Source: Vitrella brassicaformis (taxonomy: Eukaryota > Sar > Vitrellaceae). From it: a stretch of 41,235 nucleotides of DNA. The notes under the pieces are model-generated. The model saw nothing but the letters and a program-made list of their open reading frames with translations. It did no database searches and was not told where the DNA came from. Positions 20,879-31,302 of the stretch are shown here, piece by piece. The translations under genes and the position numbers were made by a program. The stretch is from positions 99,847 through 141,081 of the forward strand of contig CDMY01000047.1 of NCBI GenBank assembly GCA_001179505.1. Direction: 5' to 3'. Each line of letters starts with the position of its first letter. Position 1 is the first letter of the stretch.

Positions 20879-22687
20879 TCAGCAGCAGCTCTTGCGCTTC
20901 GTTGCCGGGCGGGTGCGTGTGGCTGCTGGCGGCTCGAACCTGAGAGACACACATGGACAAAGACACACAAAGAGGTGTGAGGGCCCGTCCACTCGGCTCG
21001 TTCTCGTGTGGTGGTCGAGTCACTTACCAGCTGCTCTTGGCGCACTCGTCCAGCGTGGGGCAGTTGGTGGGGTCGGCCTCGGTCATCTGCGTCAGCAATG
21101 CTATGCACTCCGGGGAGAGATCCCGGCGGCCAAAGACGGGCTGAGGTGACACCAACACACATAGACCCACACAGAGCCCATTCACGTGGCCACAGGGGGA
21201 ATGTTTGCATCACTCCAGCTTACCGGCGCGTATGACGATGTGTCAGATATGTTCTCGTGGCCCCAGCACAACAACTGCCGCATCAGACGCCTGCAAGCAG
21301 ACGACACGAGCCACATGGACACAATGGCGCCACCATTCAGTCTGTCCATGTGGCGTGCAAGTCGGCTGACCCTATGGCATGTACGGCGGCCTTCTCGGCG
21401 TCGAACACACCGTGGGGCACGAATGTCTGCACACGCAAGACAACACACACGTCCGGTGCGAATGGGCGTGTTGATGTGCCTTGCACCCGGCCGTGTGGGT
21501 ACCTCGGGGGCATGGATAAAGAGGGAGCCGACGATGCTGGCCTTGTTGCGGACGGTCGTGTTGCCCTGTGTGCACATCAGACACATAGAGAGATGTGAGC
21601 CGATGGGGTCAGCTGGGGTATTGCGTGTGTGTGTGTGTGTGTGTGTACCTGGGAGGGGTCGAACAGTAGCGCATTGCCGAAGTCTATCATCTTCAGGTCC
21701 TGGCTATCCGCCCTCTCAAACATAATGTTGTTGGCATGGTAATCCCTGCAGCAGACAGAGGCGATACAAATGGCGACAAAGATGCCGAATGAGCCGGACC
21801 AGGTGCGCCTGTGCAGCGGCTGTCTGCACCCACGTGTGTGTGCTGGGTACCCGTGGTATACTCCCCGCGCTATGAGGCCCTTGTTGGCCGTGATGAGCTG
21901 GCTGGCCCATTCCCTGGCGAGGGACTCGGACACCGCGCTGCGGCCATAGTTGTCGACGTAGATGGCCGTCGGGCAACCGCACCGGGTGTACAGCGAGCCT
22001 TCCGCCAGGTACTCCAGCTCGAAGAAGGATGCCCCTTCCATATGGTACACCTGCATCCAGGCAGATGCCAACCACACACGCCCCACGCCATGGTATACCA
22101 TCTCCTTTTCTGTGCCCTCCCTGTGCATGCATGTGTCAGTGCAGCCATGTGCTTACCCCCTTCAGCTGCAAGACCTTCTTCAGCCCCTGCAGCCGCCCCA
22201 GCACCATCATCTCCCCATGCACCACGTCGAACTTGTTCATGAAGAGAACCCGCCCCAGCTGGTCAAGGCCGTACCGCACCTTGTTCGCCACCTTGCGCAG
22301 CGCGCACACCCTCCCCGTATCGCGGCGGCTGGCGCGAAACGCCGCGCCCTCGCTGCCCTCTCCCAGCAGGCCGTCGTTGGTGAAGAATGGCTTTGGGAAG
22401 CATGGTCCGCTGCCCAGGGGGCTATCCCGCTGCACATAGTGCACGGGGATCGGGGAGGGGTGCTGCACTGGTGGCGGTGCGTGGTGGCGGCACACGGGCC
22501 AAAGATGGCCCGGCGAAGCTTCTCGAGCAGCAGCATCTCTCCGGAGACCCGAAACGGTGGAAAAATCTGACAAAATCAATCCATTAGAATCAATGTAGGG
22601 TTTGTGGGGTTTAGGGTGTCTCGTCGAGAAAACCGATTCTCGCCGCCTTCCTCGCCAGCCCGTCCATTGAACGAACGAATGGTTCAT
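20879..22687 (-). CDS. Protein kinase copy C, best-preserved copy
   Basis: This is the inverted partner of copy B, with matching exon and intron sequence. The first exon is 22157-22687, then 21851-22050, 21649-21745 and five more down to the TGA at 20879-20881. From an ATG at 22687 the frame is open through the glycine-rich loop (LLGEGSEGAAFRAS), CALRKV, YHGDYHANNIMFE, KMIDFGNALLF, FIHAPE, and C-lobe LTQMTEADPTNCPTLDE to a Lys/Arg/Cys end, about 396 aa. The start corresponding to copy A (ATG at 22536) would be one base out of frame, because this copy lacks a base near 22490. Its N-terminus would then be new sequence from the spacer shared with the RING-BRCT gene. The protein has all core kinase residues but a non-RD loop reminiscent of APH/UbiB-type HGD-x-H-x-x-N loops. 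The family within kinases is not assigned. Confidence 0.7.
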
Positions 22688-22717
22688 TCGTGATGGTGAC
22701 TGTCCATCAGCAGTGGC
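22537..22717. promoter_or_regulatory. Divergent promoter spacer, kinase C / RING-BRCT gene
   Basis: These 181 bases lie between the ATG of the short form of kinase copy C (minus) and the ATG of the RING-BRCT gene (plus). Most of the region (22549-22717) is the part duplicated at 18295-18453 in front of kinase copy B. It contains GGGTTTAGGGTG. Promoter function is inferred from position. If copy C starts at 22687, part of this region is coding on the minus strand. Confidence 0.45.
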
Positions 22718-22737
22718 ATGTCGGCGGGCGCTCCGGC
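22549..22737 (+). repeat. Original-looking copy of the RING-BRCT 5' segment
   Basis: Direct repeat partner of 18295-18473. Here the segment runs into an intact RING-BRCT reading frame, so this is probably the source copy and 18295-18473 the derived one. Confidence 0.8.
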
Positions 22738-25700
22738 CGATGCATCGAATGAGGATACCATTGCTGCTGTGTTGCCTCAGCGCCGCCAATTTCACACGGT
22801 CCTGACGCAATACTGCCAGCAGGCAGAGCCGAACCTGAAGTGCCCCATCTGGTAACAGACAAACAGGCAATTGACGGCTCGATTCGCAATGCATTTCATC
22901 TTTCTTTCTCCTGTGCGTTCTGCTTGCAGCGATAGGTTGTTCGATGACCCTCGCGCCGGTCCATGCAGCCACTTCTACTGCCGGGAGTGCATCTTGGCGC
23001 ACATTCACATACGGTGCGAGTGCCCCGTCTGCAGAAACTACCTATGGTGAGTGAGGTTCCCATTCGTATCTGCCGCAACAATACGATGAGTGCCCACACA
23101 AAGGAAAGGCCACCTCCCATCTGCTCTCTGTTTGCATGCGCAGCCCTCGTGACTTGCGCAAGATCGGCCTGCTAGAGAGGATGGTGACGGCCTTCACGGC
23201 CCTCCGCCAGCTATTGGACAACATTCCCGATGAGCCTCACGAGGAGGCTGCTGCAGCAGCACACGACCAGCCGCCCATGCAGCTCGACGATGGCAGGGAT
23301 GGCAATGGAGCGGACGGAGAGGACGGACACAGAGGGGAGGAGGAGGAGGCCGCACCAGCTGCTGCAGCAGCAGCTGCTGCCGGACCGGCTGCTGCTGCTG
23401 GGGCATCGTCTGCTGCGCACATGGATGGGGGAAATCGGCGTGTGGTGACCACACAGGTGGGGGATGATGAGCGCCACGACCACACGCACGAACCAGACAT
23501 TACTGGTATGTGTGTCTGTGCGCTGGCTGGTTTCGTTGGTCAGGACGTCGATGCCATCGAGCGTGATCTGGCGGAGGCTCAGCCTCTGGATGCGAAGATC
23601 ACGAGCCTCCTCCTCGCATTCGACAGAGGAGAGTTCTCCATACCGCCAGGCATACAGGTGTGGCAAAATGCCAAACAACCGTCGTCCTGCATCCATTCAT
23701 AGCTGCATGCCCGTTTTCGCTTCTTTCTTTCTTTTTCAGTTGCCGTCGACAATTCCTCATCCAGAGAGTGCCCCTGCTGCCCACTCAGAGCCGCCAGGAG
23801 AACCCGACGCAGCAGCAGCCCCCGCAAGACCTCAGAGCGAGTCGCTGCCCCCGCTGGCCGCCGCATCCCCTCCTCATGATCACCACGATGATGACGATGC
23901 CCCGCCCGCCCCTCGCTCCCCTCCATCCCCCAGCCCTTCGCCACCCCAGGCGGCCATCGACGATGAACCGCCCCCACCTGACGATCCACCAGCTGCTCAA
24001 GAGGACGCTCCGGCCCAGCGAGATGGTGGTTCTCCCAGCGTCATTGTCGATTCCAACGGTCAGGAGGTGCGGGCCGTCGATAGCATCACCGACCTCCTCT
24101 TCGCTTCACAGCCGGTCGTTCTGAGGCCCAGGAGGGCCGTGACGTCAACGGGCCCACGAGAAGAGCCGCCGATCGTCATCGCTGATGAGAGCAGGAACGC
24201 GGAGGAGCCGCCCGGGGAGCAGCAGCCTGAGGAGGGGCAGCAAGATGGAGAGAAGGCTGCAGAGGGCGGGGAGGGGGCGGATCATGATGTGGACATGGAG
24301 GATCCGCGGCAAGGTGACGAGGAGCGGCCAGACAATGCAGATGTGGAGGACATAGATGAGCCCGTCGATAGAGATCGATACCATGGCGACCATGACGACC
24401 ATGACAACAACAACCGTGCATCCGGTGGCCCCCCCCCACACGACGACGAGCCCCAAGGCATCAGCCCCATCCTGCGACGGCACCCACACCCGCCCCCAGA
24501 CCGCCCTCCTCTCGTCAAGCGAGAAGACGAGGTCCTATCCATCGAGTCAAGCCCACCAGCGTCGAAACATCGGCCCCAGGCAAAGGCCCCTCCCTCTCGG
24601 CTGCCGGCACATGACCATGTGGAGGAGATAGAGGAGCCCGACACCCCGCCCAAGCCGAACAGGCAGCCATGCGACAATTGGAAGTTCCCTCTCGGACGCG
24701 ACCGTGGCTTCGTCAGACCTCCTGGGGCCAGGCTGGAGGGGCTGGGGCGCAAGGGGATGGGAGAGAGACGGCATCTGGGGAGTGCTGTGAGGCCCCCACC
24801 ACCACCTCCAGCTGCTGCTGCAGCTGCGGCTGCGGCTGCTGCGCCGCGGGTGGCTTTGAGGCCGCCAGGTGGCGCTGGGATGATGTCGATGGATCTGTTT
24901 GGTGAGCGGGGGGAATCAGCCCCCGACCCTCCTGCGGGTGCGGCGGCGGCTGCAGCAGCGGCCTTGCCCACTCCGTCCCCTCCCTCCCCGCCCCGCAAGA
25001 ATCGCAAGACATTCGACTGGCGACACTCGGATGAAGGCGAGAGAAAAGAAGGCAGCATCGCAAAAAGGGAGGAGGTCAAGGATGGGACACCTGCGGGTGA
25101 TGGCGCCTGTCGGGGCAGTAGGGGCGGGGGTGGTGATGCGCTTGTGGCCGACGGGGAAAGGGAAAGGGGAAGGGCGGCGGGCGATGAGATGCAGATCGAT
25201 ATGGAGGTGGATATGGCTGTAGATAGAGCGCCTGTGGCGGTGCCGCCCGCCATCACTGCGCCGGTGCGTGTGGTGCTGCTGGGCAGCAGCATCGACGAGG
25301 AGATGCTCAAGACCATGAAGCAAGCATGCGAGTGAGCGACGCGCACGCACACGTGCGTTCGAGTGCCGATAGTGATGCACACATATGTGATCCGTTCGTG
25401 CGTGTTGACGCGTCCAGGTTGATGCCAGGCACTGTCGTGATGCGATGGACGCCGAGCGTGACCCATCTGGTCGTGGCTGTCGACGATCAGCAGAGGGTCA
25501 TCAATCGTACCATGAAGTACTTCATGGTACGTTCGCTCATACGCAGAGGCCAAGGCGCATGCTCATGTCTCTTTCCTGCTTCCCTTTCTCAGGCGCTGTT
25601 GGGCAGCCAGTGGATCGTGACGACTGAGTGGCTGGAGGCGTCGCTGCACAACAAGCGATGGATGCCCGAGGAGCCATTCGTAGCCTCAGGTGGGCCGGCC

Positions 25701-26569
25701 GGGTGACGACAAAGGAGAGACAAGGGGCCCCGTGCTCATGTGTCTCGCTCGTGTGTGCGGTGACAGGTGACCTGTTCGCCGAGGGGGGGCCGCGGAAATC
25801 CCGCCAGTGGAAAGACACCAACCACCCCAACTGCCCAAAACGGTATGTGACCAGATAAATCGGACAGCCTCCCTCTCCCTCTATCGACCATCCGTCAGGT
25901 TGCTCAAGGGCCTGGCCATCTGCTGTGACTTCTACGAGCTGTCGTCCAGCGTCCCCAAGGCCGAGGACATCAACCAGGTCGCCCGACTCGCCGGCGCCAT
26001 CATACTCAAACGACCCGCTGTAGCCAAGCGGAAAGCCAATGCGCCACCGCCCCCCGACAGCCCCTCCTCCCCCCGACCAAGGCCACTCCCTGACGGAGCG
26101 GCCCGCATTCTGCCGTCCCCCATTCGCAAAGCGAGAGGAGGCTCGTCCAGGCGGAGAGGCAGCGGGGCGGGGGGTGGTGGTACGCCAGATGGTGTTGTGA
26201 GGCCTCATGGGGCCCGGCTGTCGACGTCTGGCGGCAAGTCGGGGTCGCGTCGGAGGCGGGCGGGGGTGGTTGACGCTGCTGCACTGCCGAAGGAGTCGGT
26301 GGTGGTGCTCCTCGACCCAACAAAGAACAGGTAACTGACACACGTAGGCAAGGCTAGAGATGCCAAAGTGCACTTTGCTGGTATGTCTGTGGGTATCTGT
26401 GATTGTTCATTCGTTCAGTGTTGGTGTGGCTCGGTACGTGTCTGACGTGTTTCGGTGCCAGGTGGCCCCGGTGTCGTGGCTGCTGCTGTCCATATCGCAC
26501 CTGCAGCAGCAGCCATTCGCCCCCCTGACTGATGCCTTCAAAGAAGAGGTGCCGCAGGCTCTTCCGTGA
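22718..26569 (+). CDS. RING finger and tandem BRCT protein, BRCA1/BARD1-like
   Basis: Nine exons (22718-22851, 22930-23046, 23144-23657, 23740-25331, 25418-25526, 25593-25689, 25767-25842, 25899-26330, 26419-26569) join exactly in frame to 1073 aa. Residues 42-79 form a C3HC4 RING: C42-P-I-C45, C57-S-H59-x2-C62-x2-C65, C76-P-V-C79. A long disordered middle has poly-Ala, Pro-rich and acidic stretches. BRCT 1 spans about 763-870 (VRVVLLGSSIDEEML, VTHLVVAV, QWIVTTEWLEASLHNKRW). BRCT 2 begins at about 880 (LLKGLAICCDFYELSS, VARLAGAIIL), has an insert of roughly 90 Arg/Gly/Pro-rich residues, and ends with VAPVSWLLLSISHLQQQPF. Family knowledge: BRCA1/BARD1 heterodimers are nuclear E3 ubiquitin ligases for DNA repair, and their BRCT pairs bind phosphoserine. 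No ankyrin or PHD domain is seen. A 38-nt candidate intron at 23506-23543 was rejected because it breaks the frame. Confidence 0.9.
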
Positions 26570-27020
26570 TGGCGTGTACGTTCCGTGGGGTGCGCGCAAC
26601 AACGACGAGAATATGTACAAGAATTACTCAGTGACCATGGATGCTTGCATCCATCCATGGGATGGACGAGCAAGTGTCTATCTGGGACATCCACGTATGT
26701 GCTCACGCATCAACATGTACGATCGAAGCAAGCTGCAAATGCATCACATCGCGGACACAACCCACACCGACTCACTCATGGATTGCTCTCAGTGGCCATG
26801 AGCGAGGGCCGATGGGTGACCTGCGTGTCACTGATCGGCTCCCACTCACGGTCCTCGCAGAGCACGCTCCATGGGTGTATCGACGCCAATCCGTCATGCC
26901 GTGCACTGCACGCACCCCAACACACACCCCACTATGACACCAACGAGAGAAAAGCTGTTCGTGTTCCTCATCAGCCCCCCCAAGCGATCCGGCCCATCCA
27001 TCCATCCATGTGTCACTCAT
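26570..27020. other. Spacer between convergent RING-BRCT and membrane protein genes
   Basis: About 450 bases with no recognised exon. Open frames on both strands lack conserved-looking composition. It probably holds the 3' UTRs of both convergent genes. Confidence 0.5.
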
Positions 27021-27503
27021 TCAAGTGGTCTTGTCGACGCCCATGTGCCGAAGGTCATCTTCTGTTGCGGGCGGTGCAGACGGAATCAGCATCCTCACCC
27101 TGTCCTCAGCCTCCTTCCGCCACCCAGGGAACAGAACCGCCACACAGATCAGCGCCATAACCGTCACCAGCACCAGAAACAACAGGATGGACAGCCCCGT
27201 CACCAGTGCCAGCAGCTCGGGATTGAGAAGCAGGGGCAGCAACAGACTCAGCAGCAGCAGGGCGCCGACAACCGCACAGGCGACGCAGCAGCACATGGCA
27301 GGCCGTCGGCTGTGCTGGGAGTGAGGAATCGTCGGAGCTGCATCCACAGGCACACGCACACACACAGAGAGAAATCCGGGGATCATGCGCTGCTTGTTTT
27401 TGTCTGCTGCCTTACCGATGGCACGTTGGAATGCATCGACCTTCCAGTCTAGCTTTGCCTTCTCGCGGTAGCTCTCCAGCTGGAGAGCGACACTCTCGGC
27501 CAT
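27021..27503 (-). CDS. Small protein with two predicted membrane segments, unrecognised
   Basis: Two exons, 27416-27503 and 27021-27337, join in frame to 134 aa. The 78-nt intron has a GTAAGG donor. Because it is a multiple of three and lacks stops, retaining it would also give an open frame. The N-terminus (MAESVALQLESYREKAKLDW) is charged and helical. A Cys cluster (MCCCVACAVV) leads into two hydrophobic segments: ALLLLSLLLPLLL, and then ALVTGLSILLFLVLVTVMAL continuing a few residues further. The C-terminus is soluble and charged. This is typical of a small membrane-anchored protein. The Cys cluster might be lipidated, but that is only inferred. No family was recognised. It is divergent from the amino acid transporter gene. 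Confidence 0.65.
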   Translation of the reverse strand: MAESVALQLESYREKAKLDWKVDAFQRAIGKAADKNKQRMIPGFLSVCVRVPVDAAPTIPHSQHSRRPAMCCCVACAVVGALLLLSLLLPLLLNPELLALVTGLSILLFLVLVTVMALICVAVLFPGWRKEAEDRVRMLIPSAPPATEDDLRHMGVDKTT

Positions 27504-27724
27504 GCCATCATGGGCTTGGGCGGCAAATTTCTATCAGGTCTTCCCTCCCTGTTTCTCGTGGCCTCAGATCTGCAGCCTTCGCTGTCAGGGGTCACTCTAT
27601 AAGCTCGCAGCCACTTGCGAGCTTCGAGAGCTGAGAGGGAGGAAAAAAGACTGCGGAGCAGGAAAGAATCTCCCTTATCACCATTCACCCTTCAGCTGAT
27701 CAGCTGGATTCAAAGATCTCAAAG
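27504..27724. promoter_or_regulatory. Divergent promoter spacer with AAGCTCGCA inverted repeat
   Basis: This 221-bp spacer lies between head-to-head start codons. It contains CAGATCTG at 27565-27572 and an inverted repeat AAGCTCGCA / TGCGAGCTT at 27601-27624. An AGATCTC word lies just before the transporter ATG. Equivalent words occur at 6617-6642 and 33487-33552. Function is inferred. Confidence 0.45.
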
Positions 27725-30069
27725 ATGCCGAGGCTGACGATGGATGCAGAAGCGGCCTCAGATGATCCCTCGCCAGATCCACCGCAGCACCTGTCATCGT
27801 CAGCCGCCGCCCTGCCCTCGGCAGCGCCCCGCCTATCGGCTTCGTCTGACACGTCTATAGGCGTCCGAGGCTTGAACGATGTTGTGCGAGCAATGGTGCA
27901 GCGCAGGGGACTGACGTCAGTCTTCGAAGAGATGGAGACGCTCCGACGCGCGAGAGGAGAGGGCGCCCACAGGAAGGATCTCACAGTCAAGGATCTCACG
28001 ATTGTGGTCAGCTGACCGATTGAGAGCAAGAGACGGGATCATGTGGAGGTCTCGTTGGGTTGGTTGTTTTGTTCCCTTTGGTGTGTTGGTTGTTCGTTCA
28101 GGGTGTGTCGTCTGTGGTGGGTGCGGGCCTATTTCTAACGCCAGGTCAAGCTGGGGCGTTTGCTGGTCCTGCCCTTCCGGTGGCCTACATGATGGGGAGC
28201 ATCGTTTGCATTGCTCCCGCGCTGGCCATGGGTAAGTGGGTGGGTGAGAGATGGGTGGACACAGCATCCAGAAACAGCGGTTTTATGTGGAATATGCGCG
28301 TGTTGCAGGTGAGCTGAGCTCACAGTACCCGTCTGCTGGGGGTCTCTACACAGTTTGCTATATCCTTTTCGGCGAATTCATCGCATACCTGGTACGCCCC
28401 TGCTCACGAGTGTCTCTCTTCCCCTTTTCTCCTCGCTTTGTGGATGCGTTGATGCAGCTGGCGTTCTCCCAGGCCATCATGTATCTGTTCGCATCATGTG
28501 TGGCCGCGCGAGGCTGCGCCCAGTACCTCGCCGCATTGCTCAATATCATCGGCCTGCCGCAATCTGTGACATCGTATCTCTTCTTCGAGCCGCCGGCACC
28601 CTTCAACGATCTTTTCGAGGTCTCTTTCGTGGCGCCTCTGTTCCTCCTGGCCGTCACCACTATCAACAGCCTGGGCTCGCATCGCGTTGCTGTCTTTCTC
28701 AAGTGGAACTTCCTCTTCAACTACTCTTTGATTCTCTTCTTCATTGTGGCTGGGGCGGTGTTCTTCAATGCGGCCAATTTCGTACCCTTCGCCCCCAATG
28801 GCATGCAGGGAGTCCTGGCTGCCGCATCTGTGGCCATTTTCGCCTTCCCGGGGAGCGAGACGATTGCCAACCTGAGTGAAGACTGCGAGTCACCGTCCCG
28901 GCAGATTCCGCTGGCCATGGTCGCCACGCTCGCCATTGCAACAACGGTGAGCAACCAAGCAAGCAATATGTTGACAGACTTGACTGACGTATGGACCCCT
29001 TAAGATGAACGCGCGCACAGGTTTACGTCTCGGTCAGCGGAGTGCTGATGGGTATGGTGCCGTCGGGCTTGCTGGACCCCCGCGCTCCGCTGTCTGAGGC
29101 CTTTCGGTACCACCACTGGGCCTGGATGGGGGGGCTCGTGGCGGCGGGGACCATGACAGTGCAGCTGCCCGTCATGTTCTCTATCGGCATGGCTAAGGTC
29201 AGCCACTTAACACGATAGGCGATGGATGTCTGAGACAGGTATGTGTTGTGTGTGTGTCACCAGGCCAGGATTATCCTGCAAATGTCCCGTGACGGATTGC
29301 TGCCCAGAGTAGGCAAGCCACTCGTGCGAAGGTGTGTTCTGCGTCTCATGTGTTCATGTCTTCCACGTGTGTGTAGGCGTTGAGCCGTATCGACCACCAC
29401 GGCACACCTCAGTTTGGCGTGGCTCTCCTAGGTGGCATCGCCGCCGTCATGTCGGCTCTTCTGAGAATCGAGGCCTCAATGGCCCTTGCCGTGGCTCTAG
29501 TTATGACCAACTACGGTTTCAGCTGCTACTGCGTCCTTCTGAGGCGACTCGCGCCGGTCCATCGAAGCCGACAGGACGGCCGCGGGGAGTCCCCGAGATC
29601 GAGGGCGGGTGTGAAGAGAGAGGTGGTCATCACGCTTGGCGGGCTCTTTATGGTGGTGTCTCTGTGTTTCGGCTACACAATCCACGTGCCGGCGATGGGC
29701 AGAGCCATGCAGATAACTGCGGCTGTGTGCGTGCTGGTGCTCGCCGCGGCTGTCTGCGTCCTGACAGCTGTGACGAAGCCGCGCCGAGCCAATAAGGCGG
29801 TGATCGGCGTGGCGGGTGAGCCGCTGCTGGGCGAGAACAATGAGCACATGGACGATGGGTCAGAGTCGGTGGCTACCGGGTTTCTGTGTCCGTTGTTTCC
29901 TGTGCTGCCTTTGGTGGGGATGTTTCTGACAATGTTGACGGTTGCCGGGTGTGGGTGGCGGGTGCTGCTTGAGGTGCTGGGTGTGTGGTGCTTTGTGTCG
30001 GTCTTCTACTTTCTTTATGGCATTCACTACAGCGCCATCAGACAGACTGCCGCTGCGCCGATCGAGTGA
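27725..30069 (+). CDS. Cationic amino acid transporter (APC superfamily, CAT type)
   Basis: Seven exons (27725-28006, 28102-28231, 28309-28391, 28458-28946, 29021-29197, 29264-29308, 29377-30069) join in frame to 632 aa. After a Ser/Pro/Ala-rich cytosolic N-terminus, the first helix has the APC signature GVSSVVGAGLFLTPG. Next come GELSSQYPSAGGLYTVCYIL, FAFPGSETIANLSEDCESP, a helix-8-like region with MAKARIILQMSRDGLLP, and then TPQFGVALLGGI. The extra C-terminal helices with FLCPLFPVLPLVGMFLTM and a final FLYGIHYS resemble the SLC7A1-4 CAT group, which has about 14 membrane segments. Family members move arginine, lysine or other amino acids across the plasma or vacuolar membrane. Substrate and compartment cannot be told from the sequence. 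The exons and their motifs fit the family well. Confidence 0.9.
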
Positions 30070-30332
30070 TCACTCACTTTGCTTCCCCGCAGTTTGTCTT
30101 ATGGAGTGCATGAGTGAGTCGGGCCGTCCTTTCTGATGGCATGTCTGTATGTCTATCTGTATGTCTGTTTGTGTGTGTGTTATTGTCTGTGCGCGACGTG
30201 CGTGTGATGTGTATAGATCGACCCTACCTTGACCAACCATGCCATACATGCCGTACGTAAGTCTTCTTTGTTTGTCCACTCATGCCATGCACTCACCCCC
30301 CATCCACTCATCCACTCCACTTGTTCATTCAT

Positions 30333-31124
30333 TCATTCGACCTCTGCCGGTGGTGGGTCGGGGTCGCCCGCGTCGTTTCTGTCCAGCACATAGACGTGGC
30401 TGTGGCAGGCCAGCGGCGCCTGCACCCCGCCCACTGCCCCTCCATACACACCAGACTGGTCACCACTGCCTCCCTCCTGCCCCCCCTCCCCCGCCTTAGC
30501 CTTGCTGGCCGCCTGATGCGCCCGCCTGTTGGGCACCGCCTCGATGCCCAGGTAGCAGTCTCTCAGCCGTCTCTCGTTGGGCAGCTCCTCCCCCTCGCAG
30601 ATGAGTGTCTGGTTCTCCACTGCAATGGCCATGTGCTGCGACAGCTGCTGCTTGACGTCGGCTATGGAGTCGTGGAAACACATCTCAAGGGCCACAGTCT
30701 GGGCCGTGTGGGCATTGGTGAGGAAGAGCACCAGGGGCGGCAGGGGGGGCGACTCCACTATGTAGAGGTGGACATGCGCGGCCCCGGGCGGCAGGCCGCT
30801 TTCCTTAATTTTGGCCTTGTTGGGCAGGAAGGTCCCGGCGCTTCCTTCCATCAGCACCAGACGCCCCTTCGGCACCTCAGGGGCGGGCGGGGCGTTCTGC
30901 TGCCACAAGGCCAGCAGCCGGCCCTTGAATGACAGGACGGTCTCCTCCAGCTCGGCTTCAAGGTCGATTTGCCGGCCGTCTCCAGGCAGGTGGACTGTCG
31001 CAGCGACGCTGGTCGCCGCGGCGGCTGCCACCTTTTGCCGAGTGTGCTGGCGGGAGAACGACTTGGAGAAGGACTTGGATGCACCGGCAGGCGGCACATC
31101 CGTGCCCTCCATTGACTTGTCCAT
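30333..31124 (-). CDS. Protein with two ubiquitin-like domains
   Basis: An intronless 263-aa frame starts at the ATG for MDKSMEGTDVPPAG. A basic Ser/Lys N-terminus is followed by a first beta-grasp-like domain (VHLPGDGRQIDLEAELEETV, then KGRLVLMEGSAGTFLPNKAK, about residues 44-130). A second domain follows (LVLFLTNAHTAQTVALEM, DSIADVKQQLSQH, QTLICEGEELPNERRLRDC, about 135-210). The spacing of the hydrophobic strands, the D-V-K helix and the G-E-E-L-P-N-E-R-R-L turn match ubiquitin folds (compare G-K-Q-L-E-D-x-R-T-L). No C-terminal Gly-Gly is present, so it is a domain protein rather than a modifier. The tail is Gly-rich and ends DPPPAEVE. The cellular role is unknown. The gene is divergent from the small secreted protein gene. 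Confidence 0.75.
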   Translation of the reverse strand: MDKSMEGTDVPPAGASKSFSKSFSRQHTRQKVAAAAATSVAATVHLPGDGRQIDLEAELEETVLSFKGRLLALWQQNAPPAPEVPKGRLVLMEGSAGTFLPNKAKIKESGLPPGAAHVHLYIVESPPLPPLVLFLTNAHTAQTVALEMCFHDSIADVKQQLSQHMAIAVENQTLICEGEELPNERRLRDCYLGIEAVPNRRAHQAASKAKAGEGGQEGGSGDQSGVYGGAVGGVQAPLACHSHVYVLDRNDAGDPDPPPAEVE

Positions 31125-31302
31125 GGGGATTGTTAACGAACGGAGGGGGCGTAGGGAGACGGGAGAAGCCCGCGAGGCGCGGCGGGGAAGGTAAACGATC
31201 TCGATATTGGGGATATCAGCGCAAAGCACATGAAGGCAGGCCTGGGAATGACAGAACACAGCAGATCTGCCGTGCCACATTGTCCTTTCTCTGTTCTTGC
31301 AG
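31125..31302. promoter_or_regulatory. Divergent promoter spacer, UBL protein / secreted protein
   Basis: These 178 bases lie between head-to-head start codons, with CAGATCTG at 31262-31269. A pyrimidine-rich tract ending in TTGCAG sits immediately before the ATG at 31303. It could be a 5'-UTR intron acceptor or a trans-splice acceptor. Function is inferred. Confidence 0.4.

Noticed and set aside
14027-22687. Kinase triplication as a transposon cargo
   Set aside because: No transposase, reverse transcriptase, terminal inverted repeat or target-site duplication was recognised. Introns are retained, so it is not retroposition.
23506-23543. Candidate 38-nt intron in the RING-BRCT gene (GTATGT...CAG)
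   Set aside because: Its length is not a multiple of three and splicing would bring a stop. Reading through keeps the frame.
24282-25553. Long minus-strand open frame (423 codons) opposite the RING-BRCT gene
   Set aside because: It is a shadow of the GC-rich disordered exon on the plus strand. The plus-strand model has matching exon phases and recognised domains.
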